From: Actinophytocola xinjiangensis
GTDB taxonomy: Bacteria; Actinomycetota; Actinomycetes; Mycobacteriales; Pseudonocardiaceae
NCBI RefSeq assembly: GCF_001921215.1
Contig: NZ_MSIF01000002.1
Location: forward strand, 310,001 to 374,000
Reading direction: 5' to 3'
Length of the DNA: 64,000 bases
Shown here: one piece after another, positions 17,903-26,786 of the stretch
Layout of the letters: each line of letters starts with the position of its first letter
Numbering within the stretch: the stretch's first letter is position 1
Notes under the pieces: model-generated
Database searches by the model: none
The model's input: only the letters and a program-made list of their open reading frames with translations
What the model was told of the DNA's origin: nothing
Translations under genes and position numbers: made by a program

Positions 17903-19318
17903 TCAGCGGCGGCGCAGGGTCACCGGCAGGCCGTCCTTGGGCAGCGGCAGCGCCATCGGGTCCCAGCGCACGTGGTAGTCGGCCGGCACCGACCACTCGA
18001 ACCGCCGCACCAGCTCGTGGGCCAGCGTCTTGACCTCGTAGGTGCCGAAGTGCATGCCGATGCACTTGTGCACCCCGCCGCCGAAGGGCATGTAGGCGAA
18101 GCGGTGCGAGCGGTCCTCGCGCCGGTCCTGCGCGAAACGCTCCGGGTCGAAGCGCAGCGGGTCGCTCCAGTACTCGGGCAGCATGTGGTTGACCCACGAC
18201 AGGGTCGTGACGATCACCCCGGCCGGCACGTGGTGGCCGAGCAGTTCGGTGTCCTTGACCGTGCGGCGCACCATCCACGGCACCGGCGCCACGAGCCGCA
18301 TCGACTCCTTGAGCACCAGGTCCAGCGCCGGCAGCTGGCCCAGCGCCTCGACGGTCAGCGGCTGATCGCCCATCGCCAGTGACTCGGCGCGCACCCGGTC
18401 CTGCCACTCGGGGTGCTTGCCGAGGTAGTAGACGAGTGCGGAGGTGGCGATGGTGGACGTGTCGTGCGCGGCCATCATCAGGAAGATCATGTGGTTGACG
18501 ACGTCGTCGTCGGTGAACGTCTCGCCCTCGTCGGTGCGCGCGTGGCACAGCGCCGCGAACAGGTCATCGGAGTCGGAGGCGCGCTTGGCGGGCAGCGCGG
18601 CGCGGAAGTAGTCCTCCAGCACGCGGCGCCCGCGCAGCCCGGCGCCCCAGCGGCCGACCGGCAGCCGCACCAGGGCGGTGCCGGCGCGGACGGTGTCGAC
18701 GAACGCCGAGGTCACCCGGTCGGCGTCGGCGCCGACCGAGGACGCCATGAACACCCGGGTCGCCACGTCCAGGGTGAGCTGCTTGAGCGAGCGGTACACG
18801 GGAAAGCCCGTTCCCGGCGCCCAGTCGTCCAGTCCGGACCGGACGACCTCGCTGACCTGGCCCAGGTACCCGGACAGGCGCTCGGCGGTGAACGCCAGCT
18901 GCATGAGCCGGCGGTGGTAGAGGTGCTCCTCGAAGTCCAGCAGCATCAGGCCGCGGGTGAAGAACGGGCCGATGAAGTACTCCCAGCCCTGCTGGGAGTA
19001 GGCCTTGTCCTTGTTGGCCAGCACGGTCTGGGCCGCGTCCGGCCCGGTGGCCGACACCATGTTCACCCCGAACGCCCGCGCCCAGGACACCGGGCCGTGC
19101 TGCTCGTAGCGCTTCATGGCGTAGTTGATGCCCAGCCGCAGCAGCTCGATGCCGTGGCCGATGACCGGCAGGCCGGGGTCGCCGGGGACCGGGCGCAGCC
19201 CGCTGCCGGGCGGCGGCGCGGCGAGGTCGCGGACCGGCCGGCGCCGGTTGAGCAGCCACTCGTTGACGCGGGTGTGGTCCACGTCGTACGGCGGAGGGAC
19301 CACGGTGGACTGTGCCAT
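17903..19318 (-). CDS. Cytochrome P450
   Basis: A 471-residue soluble P450 monooxygenase. Motifs: I-helix oxygen-binding MMAAHDTST, the ExxR pair in LKESMRL, and heme-binding FGGGVHKCIG with the proximal Cys at about residue 419. The ATG start follows the tandem-TetR stop by nine bases; an in-frame GTG three codons upstream is possible. Placement in an operon with a TetR regulator and opposite fadA-fadB suggests a lipid or steroid-like hydrophobic substrate, and the arrangement faintly recalls mycobacterial cyp136 beside a TetR gene, but the family number cannot be assigned by eye. No ferredoxin or reductase gene is adjacent. Confidence 0.92.
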   Translation of the reverse strand: MAQSTVVPPPYDVDHTRVNEWLLNRRRPVRDLAAPPPGSGLRPVPGDPGLPVIGHGIELLRLGINYAMKRYEQHGPVSWARAFGVNMVSATGPDAAQTVLANKDKAYSQQGWEYFIGPFFTRGLMLLDFEEHLYHRRLMQLAFTAERLSGYLGQVSEVVRSGLDDWAPGTGFPVYRSLKQLTLDVATRVFMASSVGADADRVTSAFVDTVRAGTALVRLPVGRWGAGLRGRRVLEDYFRAALPAKRASDSDDLFAALCHARTDEGETFTDDDVVNHMIFLMMAAHDTSTIATSALVYYLGKHPEWQDRVRAESLAMGDQPLTVEALGQLPALDLVLKESMRLVAPVPWMVRRTVKDTELLGHHVPAGVIVTTLSWVNHMLPEYWSDPLRFDPERFAQDRREDRSHRFAYMPFGGGVHKCIGMHFGTYEVKTLAHELVRRFEWSVPADYHVRWDPMALPLPKDGLPVTLRRR

Positions 19319-19327
19319 GGCGCGCAC

Positions 19328-20533
19328 CTACTTCCTGGCGGACAGCACGGTCACCGCGAGCGAGGCCAGCTCGGCGGCGATCCGGGGGCGGGTGACGATG
19401 CGTGGCGTGCGGGCGAGGTCGTTGACGATGGTCAGGGCGGCGTGCACGGTCACCCGGGCGTCCGGCTCCGGCAGGTCGGGGGTGACCGTGCGGACCAGCC
19501 GGATCCAGTGTGCGACGTAGTCACGTTGCACCCGGACCAGCTCCTTGCGGTCCCGGTCGGGCAGGTTTCCCAGTTCGCTGGCGAAGGTCGCCATCAGGTT
19601 GTCCGACCGCAACACGGTGTCCACATAGGACTCCGCGAGCCGGGCGATGGCGTCGGCGGGGTCGGTGGCCTCGCCGATGGCCACCTCGGCCGTCCTGGCC
19701 AGCCGGTCGGCCATCCGGTAGCCGGCGGCCACCAGAATCGCGGCCTTGCCGGGGAAGTACCGGTAGATGCTCGGCCCGGCGATCCCGGCGGCGGCGCCGA
19801 TGTCCTCCATGGACACCGCGTGGTAGCCGTGGTCGCGGAACAGCCCGGTCGCCGCCGCCAGCAGCTCCGCGCGCCGCGACGCCGGCGCGACCACCCGCTG
19901 CCAGGACGCCGGCCTGGCCGGCTCCGGGTCGGCGTCGGTGGCCAGCCCCGGCCAGTCGAGCACCGCCTGCGCGAGGTCGCTCAACAGCGCCTCGAACCGG
20001 CGTCGCGGCGGGCTCACGTGGTGCACCGAGACGCTGCCGAACACGCTCAGCGCCGCCCAGCACAGCAACCGGATCTCCGCCGGGGCCAGCTCCGGGCGCA
20101 CGTCGCCCAGCACGCTGCCCCACCGGGCCATCAGCTCGCCGCCCCGGTGACGGATCTTGGTCTGGTCGGCGCGGTCGAGGTGGCGGCCCTCCCAGCGCCA
20201 CAGCGCCGTCACCTCACGCCGCTCGACGGCCAGCGCGGCGACCGCGTGCAGCAGGCCGCCCAGCTGCTCGGCCGGGGTGCCCGGCTGGGCCAGTGCCTCG
20301 TCGGTGACCAGGCCGAACACGTCCATGCCGGAGAGCAGGACGTGCGCCAGGATGTCCTGCTTGCCGCGGAAGTGCCGGTAGACCGCCGGGCCGGTGACCC
20401 CGGCCGAGGCGGCGATGTCGTTGACCCCGACCTGGTGGTAGCCGTGCCGGCGGAACAGCTCGGCGGCCGAGTCGGCCAGCTGGGCCTTGCGGTTGCGCGG
20501 GCGGCGGGCCGGCACGCGTTCGGTACCCGTCAA
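19328..20533 (-). CDS. Tandem-TetR transcriptional regulator (two fused TetR units)
   Basis: A 401-residue protein with two complete TetR-type units in one chain. Unit 1 has its helix-turn-helix near residues 15-60 (IAASAGVTGPAVYRHFRGK) and unit 2 near 215-260 (IGAAAGIAGPSIYRYFPGK), each followed by a helical ligand domain. A single chain would therefore act as a pseudo-dimer. Start is TTG, preferred because AAGGA lies six bases upstream; an upstream GTG ten codons earlier has no ribosome binding site. It is the first gene of an operon with the P450 and is divergent from fadA-fadB across a spacer with two palindromes, so control of both operons is likely. Confidence 0.85.
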   Translation of the reverse strand: MTGTERVPARRPRNRKAQLADSAAELFRRHGYHQVGVNDIAASAGVTGPAVYRHFRGKQDILAHVLLSGMDVFGLVTDEALAQPGTPAEQLGGLLHAVAALAVERREVTALWRWEGRHLDRADQTKIRHRGGELMARWGSVLGDVRPELAPAEIRLLCWAALSVFGSVSVHHVSPPRRRFEALLSDLAQAVLDWPGLATDADPEPARPASWQRVVAPASRRAELLAAATGLFRDHGYHAVSMEDIGAAAGIAGPSIYRYFPGKAAILVAAGYRMADRLARTAEVAIGEATDPADAIARLAESYVDTVLRSDNLMATFASELGNLPDRDRKELVRVQRDYVAHWIRLVRTVTPDLPEPDARVTVHAALTIVNDLARTPRIVTRPRIAAELASLAVTVLSARK

Positions 20534-20590
20534 CTCCGATCCTTCCCCGGCGTGAAGCGTCACTAGCGACGTTAAACCAGGTCCAAGCCG

Positions 20591-20620
20591 TTGACAATCG
20601 GCCGATGTGGGCCGATAAGT
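20591..20620 (+). promoter_or_regulatory. Promoter with embedded inverted repeat, fadA/tandem-TetR spacer
   Basis: TTGACA at 20591 is followed at 18-base spacing by ATAAGT. Between them lies ATCGGCC, six bases, GGCCGAT (20597-20616), and the first part ATCGGCCGAT is itself palindromic. An operator inside the promoter spacer is typical of TetR repression. Direct visual match; binding is inferred. Confidence 0.5.
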
Positions 20621-20680
20621 GAACGAGCATTCGCGTACGGGTGAGATTGTTGTTGTCTGCGCCACTCTCGAGGAGCCCGA

Positions 20681-20691
20681 CGTTGACAACG
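20681..20691 (+). promoter_or_regulatory. Second palindrome over a -35 box before fadA
   Basis: CGTTGACAACG is a perfect 11-base palindrome that contains a TTGACA -35 box. A possible -10 region follows around 20708-20716 but is weak. It lies about 55 bases before the fadA start and could be a second operator for the divergent regulator. Confidence 0.4.
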
Positions 20692-20746
20692 GCGCGAGAG
20701 GTGCCACGATGTTAACGAGGATTAGCGGCAGGAGAGGACCCTGAGC

Positions 20747-21961
20747 GTGCCTACCGAAGCTTTCGTCTACGACGCGATCCGGACCCCGCGCGGCCGGGGC
20801 AAGGACAACGGATCCCTGCACGGGACCAAGCCGATCTCGCTGGTCGTTGGCCTCATCGACGAACTGCGCAAGCGCAACCCCACCCTGGACGTCGACCGGG
20901 TGTCGGACCTGTTGCTCGGCGTGGTCACCCCGATCGGGGACCAGGGCAGCGACATCGCCAAGACCGCGGCCATCGCCGCCGGCCTGCCCGACACCGTCGG
21001 TGGCGTGCAGCTGAACCGGTTCTGTGCCTCGGGCCTGGAGGCGGTCAACATGGCCGCGCAGAAGGTCCGCGCCGGCTGGGACGAGGTCGTCATCGGCGGC
21101 GGCGTCGAGTCGATGTCGCGGGTCAAGATGGGCTCGGACGGCGGCGCGTGGGCCATGGACCCGGTCACCGCCTACGACACCTACTTCGTGCCCCAGGGTG
21201 TCGGCGCCGACCTGATCGCCACCATCGAGGGCTTCTCCCGCGAGGACGTCGACGCCTACGCGGTGTCCTCCCAGCAGCGGGCCGCCCACGCCTGGGAGCA
21301 GGGCTACTTCGCCCGCTCGGTCGTGCCGGTCGTCGACCAGAACGGCCTGACCGTGCTGGACCGCGACGAGCACATGCGCCCGCAGTCGACCGTCGAGTCG
21401 CTGGGCAAGCTGCCGGCGTCGTTCGCGGCGATCGGCGAGATGGGTGGCTTCGACGCGGTGGCGCTGCAGAAGTACCACTACGTCGAGCAGATCAACCACG
21501 TGCACTCGCCCGGCAACTCCTCGGGCATCGTCGACGGCGCCGGGCTGGTGCTGGTCGCCAGCGAGGCCGCCGGCACCGCGATGGGCCTCACGCCCCGCGC
21601 GCGCATCGCCGCCACCGCCACCTCCGGCGCCGACGCGACGATCATGCTCACCGGCCCGATCCCGGCCACCGAGAAGCTGCTGGCCGCCACCGGGCTCACC
21701 GTCGAGGACATCGACCTGTTCGAGCTGAACGAGGCGTTCGCGTCGGTGGTGCTGAACTACCAGAAGAAGCTGAACATCCCGAGCGAGAAGCTCAACGTCA
21801 ACGGCGGTGCGATCGCCATGGGCCACCCGCTCGGCGCGACCGGGGCGATGATCCTGGGCACGATGGTGGACGAGCTGGAGCGGCGCCAGGCCCGCCGGGC
21901 GCTGATCACCCTGTGCATCGGCGGCGGCATGGGTGTCGCCACCCTGATCGAGCGCGTCTGA
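20747..21961 (+). CDS. fadA: Acetyl-CoA C-acyltransferase (thiolase) FadA
   Basis: A 404-residue thiolase catalysing the last step of beta-oxidation, cleavage of 3-ketoacyl-CoA by CoA. The nucleophilic Cys is about residue 93 in [27 protein letters not shown], the C-terminal [16 protein letters not shown] and the second catalytic Cys in LCIGGGMG are all present. GTG start with GGAGAGG about ten bases upstream. It precedes fadB by 39 bases and forms with it the trifunctional beta-oxidation complex. The divergent tandem-TetR protein is the likely regulator. Confidence 0.93.
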   Translation: MPTEAFVYDAIRTPRGRGKDNGSLHGTKPISLVVGLIDELRKRNPTLDVDRVSDLLLGVVTPIGDQGSDIAKTAAIAAGLPDTVGGVQLNRFCASGLEAVNMAAQKVRAGWDEVVIGGGVESMSRVKMGSDGGAWAMDPVTAYDTYFVPQGVGADLIATIEGFSREDVDAYAVSSQQRAAHAWEQGYFARSVVPVVDQNGLTVLDRDEHMRPQSTVESLGKLPASFAAIGEMGGFDAVALQKYHYVEQINHVHSPGNSSGIVDGAGLVLVASEAAGTAMGLTPRARIAATATSGADATIMLTGPIPATEKLLAATGLTVEDIDLFELNEAFASVVLNYQKKLNIPSEKLNVNGGAIAMGHPLGATGAMILGTMVDELERRQARRALITLCIGGGMGVATLIERV

Positions 21962-22000
21962 GTCCGCATCCCTTCGCACAGCGACAAGGAAAGACACTCA

Positions 22001-24166
22001 ATGACTGAGAGCAGCACCATCCGGTGGGACAAGGACGCGGACGGGATCGTCGTGCTCACCATGGACGACCCGGACCACTCCGCGAACACCATGAACCGGT
22101 CCTACCTGGCGTCGATGGGTGCGACGCTCGACCGGCTGGAGGCGGAGAAGGACGACATCACCGGGGTGGTCCTCACGTCGGCGAAGAAGACCTTCTTCGC
22201 CGGCGGTGACCTCAACGAGATGGTCGTCGCCGGGCCGGAGGACACCGAGGTCGCGTTCGAGTTCGTCAGCACGGTGAAGTCGCAGCTGCGCCGGCTGGAG
22301 ACGCTGGGCCGGCCGGTCGTCGCCGCGATCAACGGCACGGCGCTGGGCGGCGGCTGCGAGATCACGCTGGCCTGCCACCGGCGGATCGCCGCCGACGTGA
22401 AGGGCTCGCAGATCGGCACCCCCGAGGTGTCGCTCGGTCTGCTGCCCGGCGGCGGCGGGATCGTGCGCACCGTGCGGATGCTGGGGATCCAGAACGCCCT
22501 GCTGGGCGTGCTGTTGCAGGGCCAGCGGCACAAGCCGGCCAAGGCGCTGGAGATCGGCCTGGTCGACGAGCTGGTGTCGTCGGTGGACGAGCTGCTGCCC
22601 AAGGCCAAGGAGTGGATCAGGGCCAACCCGGACGCCGTGCAGCCCTGGGACACCAAGGGCTACAAGATCCCCGGCGGCACCCCGTCGAACCCGAAGTTCG
22701 CGGCCAACCTGCCGGCGTTCCCGGCGAACCTGCGCAAGCAGCTCAAGGGCACCAACATGCCGGCCCCGAAGGCGATCATGGCCGCCGCGGTCGAGGGCGC
22801 CCAGGTCGACTTCGACACCGCGCAGGTGATCGAGTCCCGGTACCTGGTCGAGCTGGTCACCGGCTCGGTGTCCACGAACATGATCAAGGCGTTCTTCTTC
22901 GACCTGCAACACATCAACTCCGGCGGTTCCCGCCCGGACGGCTTCGAGAAGTACACCGCCCGCAAGGTCGGCGTCCTGGGCGCCGGCATGATGGGTGCGG
23001 GCATCGCCTACGTGTGCGCCAGGGCCGGCATGGACGTCGTCCTCAAGGACGTGACGCCCGAGGCGGCGAACAAGGGCAAGGACTACTCGGTCAAGCTGTG
23101 TGAGAAGGCCGTGTCCCGTGGTCGGACCACCCAGGAGAAGGCCGACGAGCTGCTGGCCAGGATCCACCCCACCGAGCGACCGGAGGACCTGGCCGGCGCC
23201 GACCTGGTGATCGAGGCGGTGTTCGAGAGCCAGGAGCTCAAGCACAAGGTGTTCGCCGAGATCGAGGGCTTCGTCGAGCCGGACGCGCTGCTGGCGTCGA
23301 ACACCTCGACGTTGCCCATCACCGGCCTCGCCGAGGGCGTGAAGCGCCAGGAGGACTTCATCGGCCTGCACTTCTTCTCGCCGGTGGACAAGATGCCGCT
23401 GCTGGAGATCATCGTCGGCGACCGCACCAGCGACGCCGCGCTGGCCAAGGCGTTCGACGTGGCGCAGCAGATCAAGAAGACCCCGATCGTGGTCAACGAC
23501 TCGCGCGGCTTCTTCACCAGCCGGGTCATCGGCACGTTCCTCAACGAGGCCATCGCCATGGTCGCCGAGGGCGCCCACCCGGCGTCGGTGGAACAGGCCG
23601 GCTCCCAGGCCGGCTACCCCGCGCCGCCGCTGCAACTGATGGACGAGCTGACCCTGACCCTGCCCCAGAAGATCCGCAAGGAGACCAAGGCGGGCGTCGA
23701 GGCCGCCGGTGGCACGTGGGTCGTCCACGCGTCCGAGCCCCTGGTCGACCGCATGGTCGAGGAGTTCGACCGCAAGGGCCGCTCGTCCGGGGCCGGGTTC
23801 TACGAGTACGAGGACGGCAAGCGCACGCGCCTGTGGCCCGGCCTGGTGGAACACTTCACCAAGCCGGACGTGGAAATCCCGTTCGAGGACATGAAGGAGC
23901 GCATGCTCTTCGCCGAAGCCCTCGAAACGGTGAAGTGCTTCGACGAAGGCGTCCTGCGGTCCGTGCCGGACGCCAACATCGGATCCATCATGGGCATCGG
24001 CTTCCCACCGTGGACCGGCGGCGTCATCCAGTACATCAACAACTACCCGGGCGGGATCGCCGGCTTCGTCACCCGCTCCCGCGAACTGGCCGACCGCTAC
24101 GGCGACCAGTTCCAGCCCCCGGCCTCCCTGGTCGAGAAGGCCGAGAAGGGCGAGATCTTCGAGTAA
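22001..24166 (+). CDS. fadB: Multifunctional 3-hydroxyacyl-CoA dehydrogenase / enoyl-CoA hydratase FadB
   Basis: A 721-residue two-enzyme subunit. The N-terminal crotonase domain ([31 protein letters not shown]) hydrates enoyl-CoA; the Rossmann domain starting near residue 320 ([14 protein letters not shown]) and the two C-terminal 3HCDH domains oxidise 3-hydroxyacyl-CoA with NAD. The catalytic His lies in [21 protein letters not shown] precedes the ATG. It is the second gene of fadA-fadB and ends at a strong terminator. Confidence 0.94.
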   Translation: MTESSTIRWDKDADGIVVLTMDDPDHSANTMNRSYLASMGATLDRLEAEKDDITGVVLTSAKKTFFAGGDLNEMVVAGPEDTEVAFEFVSTVKSQLRRLETLGRPVVAAINGTALGGGCEITLACHRRIAADVKGSQIGTPEVSLGLLPGGGGIVRTVRMLGIQNALLGVLLQGQRHKPAKALEIGLVDELVSSVDELLPKAKEWIRANPDAVQPWDTKGYKIPGGTPSNPKFAANLPAFPANLRKQLKGTNMPAPKAIMAAAVEGAQVDFDTAQVIESRYLVELVTGSVSTNMIKAFFFDLQHINSGGSRPDGFEKYTARKVGVLGAGMMGAGIAYVCARAGMDVVLKDVTPEAANKGKDYSVKLCEKAVSRGRTTQEKADELLARIHPTERPEDLAGADLVIEAVFESQELKHKVFAEIEGFVEPDALLASNTSTLPITGLAEGVKRQEDFIGLHFFSPVDKMPLLEIIVGDRTSDAALAKAFDVAQQIKKTPIVVNDSRGFFTSRVIGTFLNEAIAMVAEGAHPASVEQAGSQAGYPAPPLQLMDELTLTLPQKIRKETKAGVEAAGGTWVVHASEPLVDRMVEEFDRKGRSSGAGFYEYEDGKRTRLWPGLVEHFTKPDVEIPFEDMKERMLFAEALETVKCFDEGVLRSVPDANIGSIMGIGFPPWTGGVIQYINNYPGGIAGFVTRSRELADRYGDQFQPPASLVEKAEKGEIFE

Positions 24167-24177
24167 ACCGGCGCACG

Positions 24178-24219
24178 ACAACGCCGGCGGACCACCACGT
24201 GGTCCGCCGGCGTTGTGTT
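24178..24219 (+). terminator. Strong intrinsic terminator after fadB
   Basis: An 18-base-pair perfect stem (first arm ACAACGCCGGCGGACCAC) with a three-base loop is followed by GTTT. It lies 11 bases after the fadB stop and also faces the end of the small convergent HTH gene, so it may serve both. Confidence 0.85.
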
Positions 24220-24232
24220 TGCCACTGCCACG

Positions 24233-24472
24233 CTATTGATTTTTGGCGAGCAGTGTCGCGTAGGAGAGGCCATCCCCGTATTTGGCGGTAACTCTCGCGA
24301 TCAGGCGTATGCGCCCGGGTCGCACCGGGTCGATTCCATTGATCACGTTGCGCATCGTCCCTTCTGGGAATTCTTCACCGCTGAGGACGCTGCATTCATT
24401 GGCCAGACGTTTGACTGACCAATCGTGATCCTCCAGCCAGCGCCGAATTGTCTCTCGGTCGAGCTTGGGCAT
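24233..24472 (-). CDS. Small XRE-like HTH protein
   Basis: A 79-residue protein that is almost entirely a Cro/C1-type helix-turn-helix: SVKRLANECSVLSGEE as the first part and GTMRNVINGIDPVRPGRIRL as recognition helix plus wing. It has no effector domain, so it would act as a small repressor or anti-repressor. It starts three bases after the preceding 89-residue gene, with GATAGAGG abutting the ATG, hence coupled. Base composition is clearly lower in GC than flanking genes. No close function recognised. Confidence 0.6.
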   Translation of the reverse strand: MPKLDRETIRRWLEDHDWSVKRLANECSVLSGEEFPEGTMRNVINGIDPVRPGRIRLIARVTAKYGDGLSYATLLAKNQ

Positions 24473-24475
24473 CCT

Positions 24476-24745
24476 CTATCCCACGGACGACCTGTAGGCG
24501 GCGGCCCAGACATCCGAGTCCCACACGATGTCCACGGGAACGATCTGGCTCCAACGCGCGCACGCGGCCTCGGCCGACGTGTGCTGTGCCAGAGTACCTG
24601 TGTCGTTCGAATTGTGGATGTAGACGATTGTCTTTCGGGTAGTTTCCGATGTTTCGGGATCCTCGGAGGTGATGATCTCCATCCCCCAGGCGAAAATCTG
24701 TTCGGGGTTGTCGACAGGAATCAGGCTGAACAGTGACGCATGCAT
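24476..24745 (-). CDS. Hypothetical 89-residue protein
   Basis: I do not recognise a family. The protein is acidic and soluble, with a hydrophobic start (MHASLFSLIPVDNPEQIFAW), a TIVYIHNSND strand and a tryptophan-rich C terminus (WSQIVPVDIVWDSDVW). AAAGGA lies nine bases before the ATG. It sits between a small membrane protein and a small HTH protein on the same strand, and shares their lower GC content, so the three are probably one transcript. Function unknown. Confidence 0.55.
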   Translation of the reverse strand: MHASLFSLIPVDNPEQIFAWGMEIITSEDPETSETTRKTIVYIHNSNDTGTLAQHTSAEAACARWSQIVPVDIVWDSDVWAAAYRSSVG

Positions 24746-24769
24746 GAGGTCAAATCCTTTCGCGGGTAG

Positions 24770-25120
24770 CTACAGGGTTTGGTTGGCTGTTTTCGGGTGG
24801 CTGGGTCGTAAGGCCATCAGGCAGAGCGGGCATCGAGGGCGAGGCGCGTGCTCCATGGGGGCCGGCAGGAACATGGTGTCGCACATGGCGCGGTACTGGC
24901 CGTGCCCGAAAGTGCGACCGATCACTGCCTCGTTGTCGGTGACCGCGTGGTCGTGGGCGCTGTTCTGGGCGGTGATCCAGGTGAACCACGCCTGGCCGAC
25001 CTGCGGTGTGCTCGGCGGCATCCGCTGATCATGGGCAGTGCCTCGAACAGTCAACCCGGCGATCAGCCCGGCGGCGAGGATCAGTACTACAGCTACCACG
25101 ACGGCAGAGAGTTCGTGCAC
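24770..25120 (-). CDS. Small membrane-anchored protein with C-terminal CxxC
   Basis: A 116-residue protein with one N-terminal transmembrane helix (AVVVAVVLILAAGLIAGLTV, residues 6-25) and a small domain with three cysteines ending in PRPRCPLCLMAL, the form seen in small actinomycete zinc-ribbon-like proteins. GTG start, AGG eight bases upstream; upstream in-frame starts lack a ribosome binding site. First gene of a three-gene operon divergent from the XRE regulator. Function unknown; a signalling or redox partner role is only a guess. Confidence 0.55.
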   Translation of the reverse strand: MHELSAVVVAVVLILAAGLIAGLTVRGTAHDQRMPPSTPQVGQAWFTWITAQNSAHDHAVTDNEAVIGRTFGHGQYRAMCDTMFLPAPMEHAPRPRCPLCLMALRPSHPKTANQTL

Positions 25121-25132
25121 AGGAGGACCTCG

Positions 25133-25405
25133 ATGATGGACGAATATCAGGTGTCCACCGTCAGGTCGGAAACCGGGACGGGCCATGTCCCGTTCGGCAT
25201 GACCTATCTCCTGGCGGGCATCGCGCCTGGTAGCCGCCCGGCTCGTTCGGACGCGTTCACCCGTTCGTGGATTCTGGTGGCGCAGGTACGCTGGTCAGAG
25301 CCAGATCGGTCGACATCGGCGGGGGCAGATGAGCGTGTCCGGACTGTGGAGAGGTGCCGACCAGGGCCGGCGTTGTGCTGGTTGCGGAACCATGCTGGCC
25401 GGTGA
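25133..25405 (+). CDS. Possible small ORF overlapping the start of the XRE gene
   Basis: An AGGAGG six bases before ATGATG starts a 90-residue frame (MMDEYQVSTVRSETGTG...) that runs 77 bases into the XRE regulator gene in another frame. The ribosome binding site is the best in this locus, but the C-terminal half merely overlaps the known gene and I recognise no domain. It may be a leader peptide, a real small protein, or chance. Confidence 0.25.
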   Translation: MMDEYQVSTVRSETGTGHVPFGMTYLLAGIAPGSRPARSDAFTRSWILVAQVRWSEPDRSTSAGADERVRTVERCRPGPALCWLRNHAGR

Positions 25406-26786
25406 CAACACCGCACGTCTGTGCGGTAGGTGCCATCGGGAGCAACGTGACCAACTACGGACACCGCCGACTCAGCTCAGGAACGAGTTCTTCGAGACGG
25501 ACGAGTTCTGGCTGGCGTTCGAGAGCCGGCACATCGGAAAGATCTTCAAGGCGTTCCGTAACCACCCTCGTCATCTCCAGTTGTTCGGCAAGGCGTTGAA
25601 CCAGGAGCTGCTCGGTCGATGGCTGGGTCTGAACCAGACGCAGGTCAGCAAGATTGAGAACGCCAAGCGGCCGGAACAGAACATCGAGACGCTACAGAAG
25701 TACGCGCGCATCCTCCATCTGCCGCAACATCTGCTCTGGTTCGACCTTCCGGGACGAAGTCGCCTGCAAGACCTGCGTACGCAGGGTGGCGAGAGCACGC
25801 CCGGGTCTCCGAACGAGGAGCTGATCGCGGCGACCGGTATGGACACTTTGGAACTGCTGCACCGCGTGCGCACGTCGGCCATCGACACCGCGACGGTCGA
25901 CGCGCTGACCATCACCGTGGACCAGCTGTGCTGCGACTACCAGCACGCGGACGCCCGCACGCTCATCACCGCCGGTAGGGGATGGCTGGCCAAGGTCACC
26001 GACCTGCTCGGGAACCGACTCTCGCTCGCCCAGCACCGCGAGATACTCACCAACGCCGGGATGCTTGCGCTGCTGGTCGGCTGCCTGGAGTACGACCTCG
26101 GCGACGCGGTTGCCGCCGAGTCGACCCGGCGGATGGCGCTGGCGCTGGGCCAGGAGGCCGGTGATCCCGGCCTCGTCGGCTGGGCCCACGAGATGCTTGC
26201 CTGGTTCCAGCTCACGACCGGTCACCACCGTGCCGTACTTCCCGTGGCAGACGCCGGAATCCGGGCCGCGCCCACTCGCTCGGTGGCGGTGCAACTGCTC
26301 GGCCAGCAGGCGAAGGCCCACGCGCGGATGGGGAGGCCGGAGAAGGTCCATGAGGCGCTGGAACGTGGTCGGGCACTGCTGGACCAGCTGCCGTACCCGG
26401 ACCGACCGGACCACCATTTCGTGGTCGACCCAGACAAGTGGGACTTCTACGCCATGGACATCTACCGCATCGTCGGCGAGGACCGGCTGGCCGGGCGCAA
26501 CGCCGATGAGGTGATCCGCCGCAGTGTGAACTCCGACGGTGTCGTGGTCTCACCCATGCGCCGTGCCGAGGCGCAGCTGACGCTGGCCGTCATCGCCGCA
26601 CGGCAGGGTGACCTGGACGAGGCGACGTCCCTGGGCCTGGAGGCGTTGCGGGAGGGCCGTCGAAGCCGCCCGTCCCTGCTGATGGTCGCCGGTGAACTCG
26701 AACGGGAGATCCGCTCCCACGGCTCGGGCGCTGGAACGGAGTTCACCGCACTACTGGCGGATCTCCAGCGTGCTCCCCTCACGTGA
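25329..26786 (+). CDS. Zinc-ribbon XRE-family regulator with TPR-like sensor domain
   Basis: A 485-residue regulator. Residues 16-35 hold a zinc ribbon (CAGC ... CGRC); a Cro/C1 helix-turn-helix lies near 80-130 (ELLGRWLGLNQTQVSKIENA); the rest is alpha-helical repeats of the TPR-like kind common in actinomycete XRE regulators that sense small ligands. The ATG follows GGGGGCAG. The gene is divergent from the three small genes and convergent with the GH20 gene, overlapping its end by eight bases. The ligand and targets are unknown; the divergent small operon is the natural candidate. Confidence 0.82.
   Translation: MSVSGLWRGADQGRRCAGCGTMLAGDNTARLCGRCHREQRDQLRTPPTQLRNEFFETDEFWLAFESRHIGKIFKAFRNHPRHLQLFGKALNQELLGRWLGLNQTQVSKIENAKRPEQNIETLQKYARILHLPQHLLWFDLPGRSRLQDLRTQGGESTPGSPNEELIAATGMDTLELLHRVRTSAIDTATVDALTITVDQLCCDYQHADARTLITAGRGWLAKVTDLLGNRLSLAQHREILTNAGMLALLVGCLEYDLGDAVAAESTRRMALALGQEAGDPGLVGWAHEMLAWFQLTTGHHRAVLPVADAGIRAAPTRSVAVQLLGQQAKAHARMGRPEKVHEALERGRALLDQLPYPDRPDHHFVVDPDKWDFYAMDIYRIVGEDRLAGRNADEVIRRSVNSDGVVVSPMRRAEAQLTLAVIAARQGDLDEATSLGLEALREGRRSRPSLLMVAGELEREIRSHGSGAGTEFTALLADLQRAPLT

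Noticed and set aside
18413-20566. A 717-codon open frame on the plus strand
   Set aside because: It is antisense to the P450 and tandem-TetR genes, both with clear family motifs; the frame itself has none.
26779-26786. Frameshift or gene fusion at the XRE/GH20 overlap
   Set aside because: The eight-base overlap is simply two convergent stop regions; both proteins end in family-typical places.
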